In this document: positions 62,494-64,000 of the stretch, piece after piece
Layout: each line of letters starts with the position of its first letter
Position numbering within the stretch: the first letter of the stretch is position 1
Assembly (NCBI GenBank): GCA_023387985.1
Contig: JAEWHC010000009.1
Span: forward strand, 124,001 to 188,000
Reading direction: 5' to 3'
DNA: 64,000 nt
From: Bacteroidota bacterium
GTDB lineage: Bacteria; Bacteroidota; Bacteroidia; Chitinophagales; Chitinophagaceae
Program-made: the position numbers and the translations under genes
Notes under the pieces: model-generated
Databases searched by the model: none
Seen by the model: only the letters and a program-made list of their open reading frames with translations
What the model was told of the DNA's origin: nothing

Positions 62494-64000
62494 TTACATA
62501 TTCCGCCGGTATTGGCCCCCTACCTCAAACAAGGCCGTTGTAATTTGCCCGAGACTACAAAAACGCACCGTTTCCATCAATTCTTCAAAGAGGTTGCCAT
62601 TTTGCAAAGCAGTTTCTTTCAGCCGTTTCAGGGCTTCAGCGCTACGTTCACGGTTGCGTTCGTGAAATCTTTCCAGCGCTTTGATTTGATTCTCCTTTTC
62701 AGATTCCGTACTGCGGATTACCTCGGTTGGCAGTATAGTGGGCGAACCATCTTTACTTAAAAATGTATTCACTCCAACCAGTGGAAGCTCGCCGGTATGC
62801 TTCTGATGTTCATAATAAATACTTTCTTCCTGGATCTTATTGCGCTGGTACATCCGTTCCATGGCGCCCAATACGCCACCCCTTTCTGCAATGCGGTCAA
62901 ACTCGGCAAGCACGGCCTCCTCCACGAGATCAGTAAGTTCTTCAAGGAAAAATGAACCCTGGTTTGGATTTTCATTTTTAGCGGTTCCGAGCTCACGGTT
63001 GATGATGAGCTGAATGGCCATGGCACGGCGCACACTCTCTTCAGTGGGTGTGGTAATGGCTTCATCATAGGCATTGGTGTGCAGGCTGTTGCAATTGTCG
63101 TAAATGGCATACAAGGCTTGCAGGGTAGTGCGGATGTCATTGAAATCAATTTCTTGTGCATGCAGGCTTCGACCGCTGGTCTGAATATGGTATTTCAGCT
63201 TTTGGCTACGCTCATTGCCGTGGTATTTGTATTTGATGGCCTTCGCCCAAATGCGGCGGGCAACCCGTCCGATCACACTGTATTCGGGATCCATGCCGTT
63301 GCTGAAGAAAAAACTGAGATTGGGTGCAAAATCATCGATATGCATGCCGCGGCTGAGGTAATATTCCACATAGGTAAAACCGTTCGCCAGCGTAAATGCA
63401 AGCTGCGTTATGGGGTTAGCCCCGGCTTCCGCAATGTGATAACCACTGATGCTTACACTGTAAAAATTACGGACATCATTGTCAATAAAATACTGTTGTA
63501 CATCGCCCATTAGCTTCAATGCAAACTCTGTGGAGAAGATGCAGGTATTCTGGGCCTGGTCTTCCTTCAGTATGTCGGCCTGCACGGTTCCACGAACCGT
63601 ATTCAGGGCTTTGGCTTTAATTTGATTATAGACATCAGCCGGAAGAACATCCTTGCCGCTAAGACCAAGCAAGCGCAATCCGAGACCATCATTGCCCTCA
63701 GACAGATCACCCTGCAACTGACCTTTTTCGGGAATTACAAATTTGCCGTTCACGCCGAGATAGCGCGGCAGGTCATTAATGGCACCAATGGCTTCTATTT
63801 TTGCGTTGACCTCTTTGCTCAGGCCATTTTCCATAATGTATTTTTCACATTGCTGGTCAATGGCCGCATTCATAAAAAAGGCAAGCATCATGGGCGCAGG
63901 CCCGTTAATGGTCATGCTCACCGATGTCTTGGGATCGCAAAGGTCAAAACCACTATAAAGTTTTTTTGCATCATCCACCGTGGCAACGCTGACGCCACTG
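62494..64000 (-). CDS. Mutase (substrate-binding) domain of an IcmF-type acyl-CoA mutase, continues past the right edge
   Basis: 502 codons of the C-terminal part of a methylmalonyl/isobutyryl-CoA mutase-family protein; the frame is open at 64000 and its start is not in the window. The signature SVSMTINGPAPMMLAFFMNAA, GTVQADILKEDQAQNTC, FYSVSISGYHIAEAGANPITQLAFTLANGFTYVEYY and QTSGRSLHAQEIDFNDIRTTLQALYAI place it in the IcmF branch. It carries no B12-binding domain after the barrel, as expected for IcmF, where that domain is N-terminal. Whether this gene also has its own B12 and G domains depends on sequence beyond the window; the plus-strand gene at 58347 encodes exactly those domains. Confidence 0.93.
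   Translation of the reverse strand, partial: SGVSVATVDDAKKLYSGFDLCDPKTSVSMTINGPAPMMLAFFMNAAIDQQCEKYIMENGLSKEVNAKIEAIGAINDLPRYLGVNGKFVIPEKGQLQGDLSEGNDGLGLRLLGLSGKDVLPADVYNQIKAKALNTVRGTVQADILKEDQAQNTCIFSTEFALKLMGDVQQYFIDNDVRNFYSVSISGYHIAEAGANPITQLAFTLANGFTYVEYYLSRGMHIDDFAPNLSFFFSNGMDPEYSVIGRVARRIWAKAIKYKYHGNERSQKLKYHIQTSGRSLHAQEIDFNDIRTTLQALYAIYDNCNSLHTNAYDEAITTPTEESVRRAMAIQLIINRELGTAKNENPNQGSFFLEELTDLVEEAVLAEFDRIAERGGVLGAMERMYQRNKIQEESIYYEHQKHTGELPLVGVNTFLSKDGSPTILPTEVIRSTESEKENQIKALERFHERNRERSAEALKRLKETALQNGNLFEELMETVRFCSLGQITTALFEVGGQYRRNM

Noticed and set aside
1..64000. Mobile element, CRISPR array, prophage or tRNA/rRNA genes
   Set aside because: No transposase, integrase, phage structural gene, regularly spaced repeat array or cloverleaf-like sequence was found by reading both strands; a dedicated scan such as tRNAscan or an IS search would be decisive.

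Overview
The window reads as chromosomal DNA from a member of the Bacteroidota, most likely Chitinophagaceae or a close relative. The grounds are two SusC/SusD pairs, many Sec lipoproteins with a Cys followed by K, Q or S, a MoxR–DUF58 operon edge, the IcmF-type mutase, MsrB and M16/M28 peptidases of Bacteroidota type, and several TAnnTTTG-like -7 promoter elements close to start codons. No rRNA, tRNA, CRISPR array, integrase, transposase or phage gene was seen.

Layout. 1-2066: edge of a moxR–DUF58 operon, divergent from a tandem universal stress protein. 2320-9616: inverted repeats and a candidate promoter, then a SusC/SusD pair, a strong terminator and an exported penicillin-acylase-type hydrolase. 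9685-16698: a membrane protein, then a self-contained tetR–tolC–adaptor–RND efflux operon. 17071-28274: a second SusC/SusD pair with a surface lipoprotein, then an SDR epimerase, a GH16 glucanase-type lipoprotein, an exported EEP-family phosphodiesterase and a DUF4965/glutaminase-type protein; this resembles a glycan-utilisation locus. 28359-35209: housekeeping genes (cysS, typA), an outer-membrane barrel, a membrane dipeptidase and msrB. 35185-35871: the membrane half of an LTA-synthase-like sulfatase whose catalytic domain is absent. 35944-36708: an enoyl-CoA hydratase family gene.

36973-39517: a compact four-gene module made of a small soluble protein ending in CPPYN, a 7-TM protein, a histidine kinase with no sensor domain and a NarL-type regulator. 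This is my best candidate for a little-described signalling system. 39567-50934: nadB, a Pif1–HRDC–HTH helicase, a DMT transporter, an M28 peptidase, an active/inactive M16 pair and selD. 51031-56469: a barrel protein, an exported GH109-like oxidoreductase, short intergenic repeats, a non-canonical pyruvate kinase, a small basic protein and an NlpC/P60 lipoprotein.

56567-64000: an L,D-transpeptidase and then the two functional halves of an IcmF-type acyl-CoA mutase on opposite strands. The B12-binding plus G-protein half is at 58347-59753 (+). The substrate/mutase half enters from the right edge on the minus strand (62494-64000). Between them lie an unknown acidic protein, a DUF1801 protein and an exported formylglycine-generating-enzyme homologue that keeps its catalytic cysteine pair. 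The split mutase, the 7-TM/kinase module, the decapitated sulfatase and the cluster of leaderless-type promoters are the points most worth following up.
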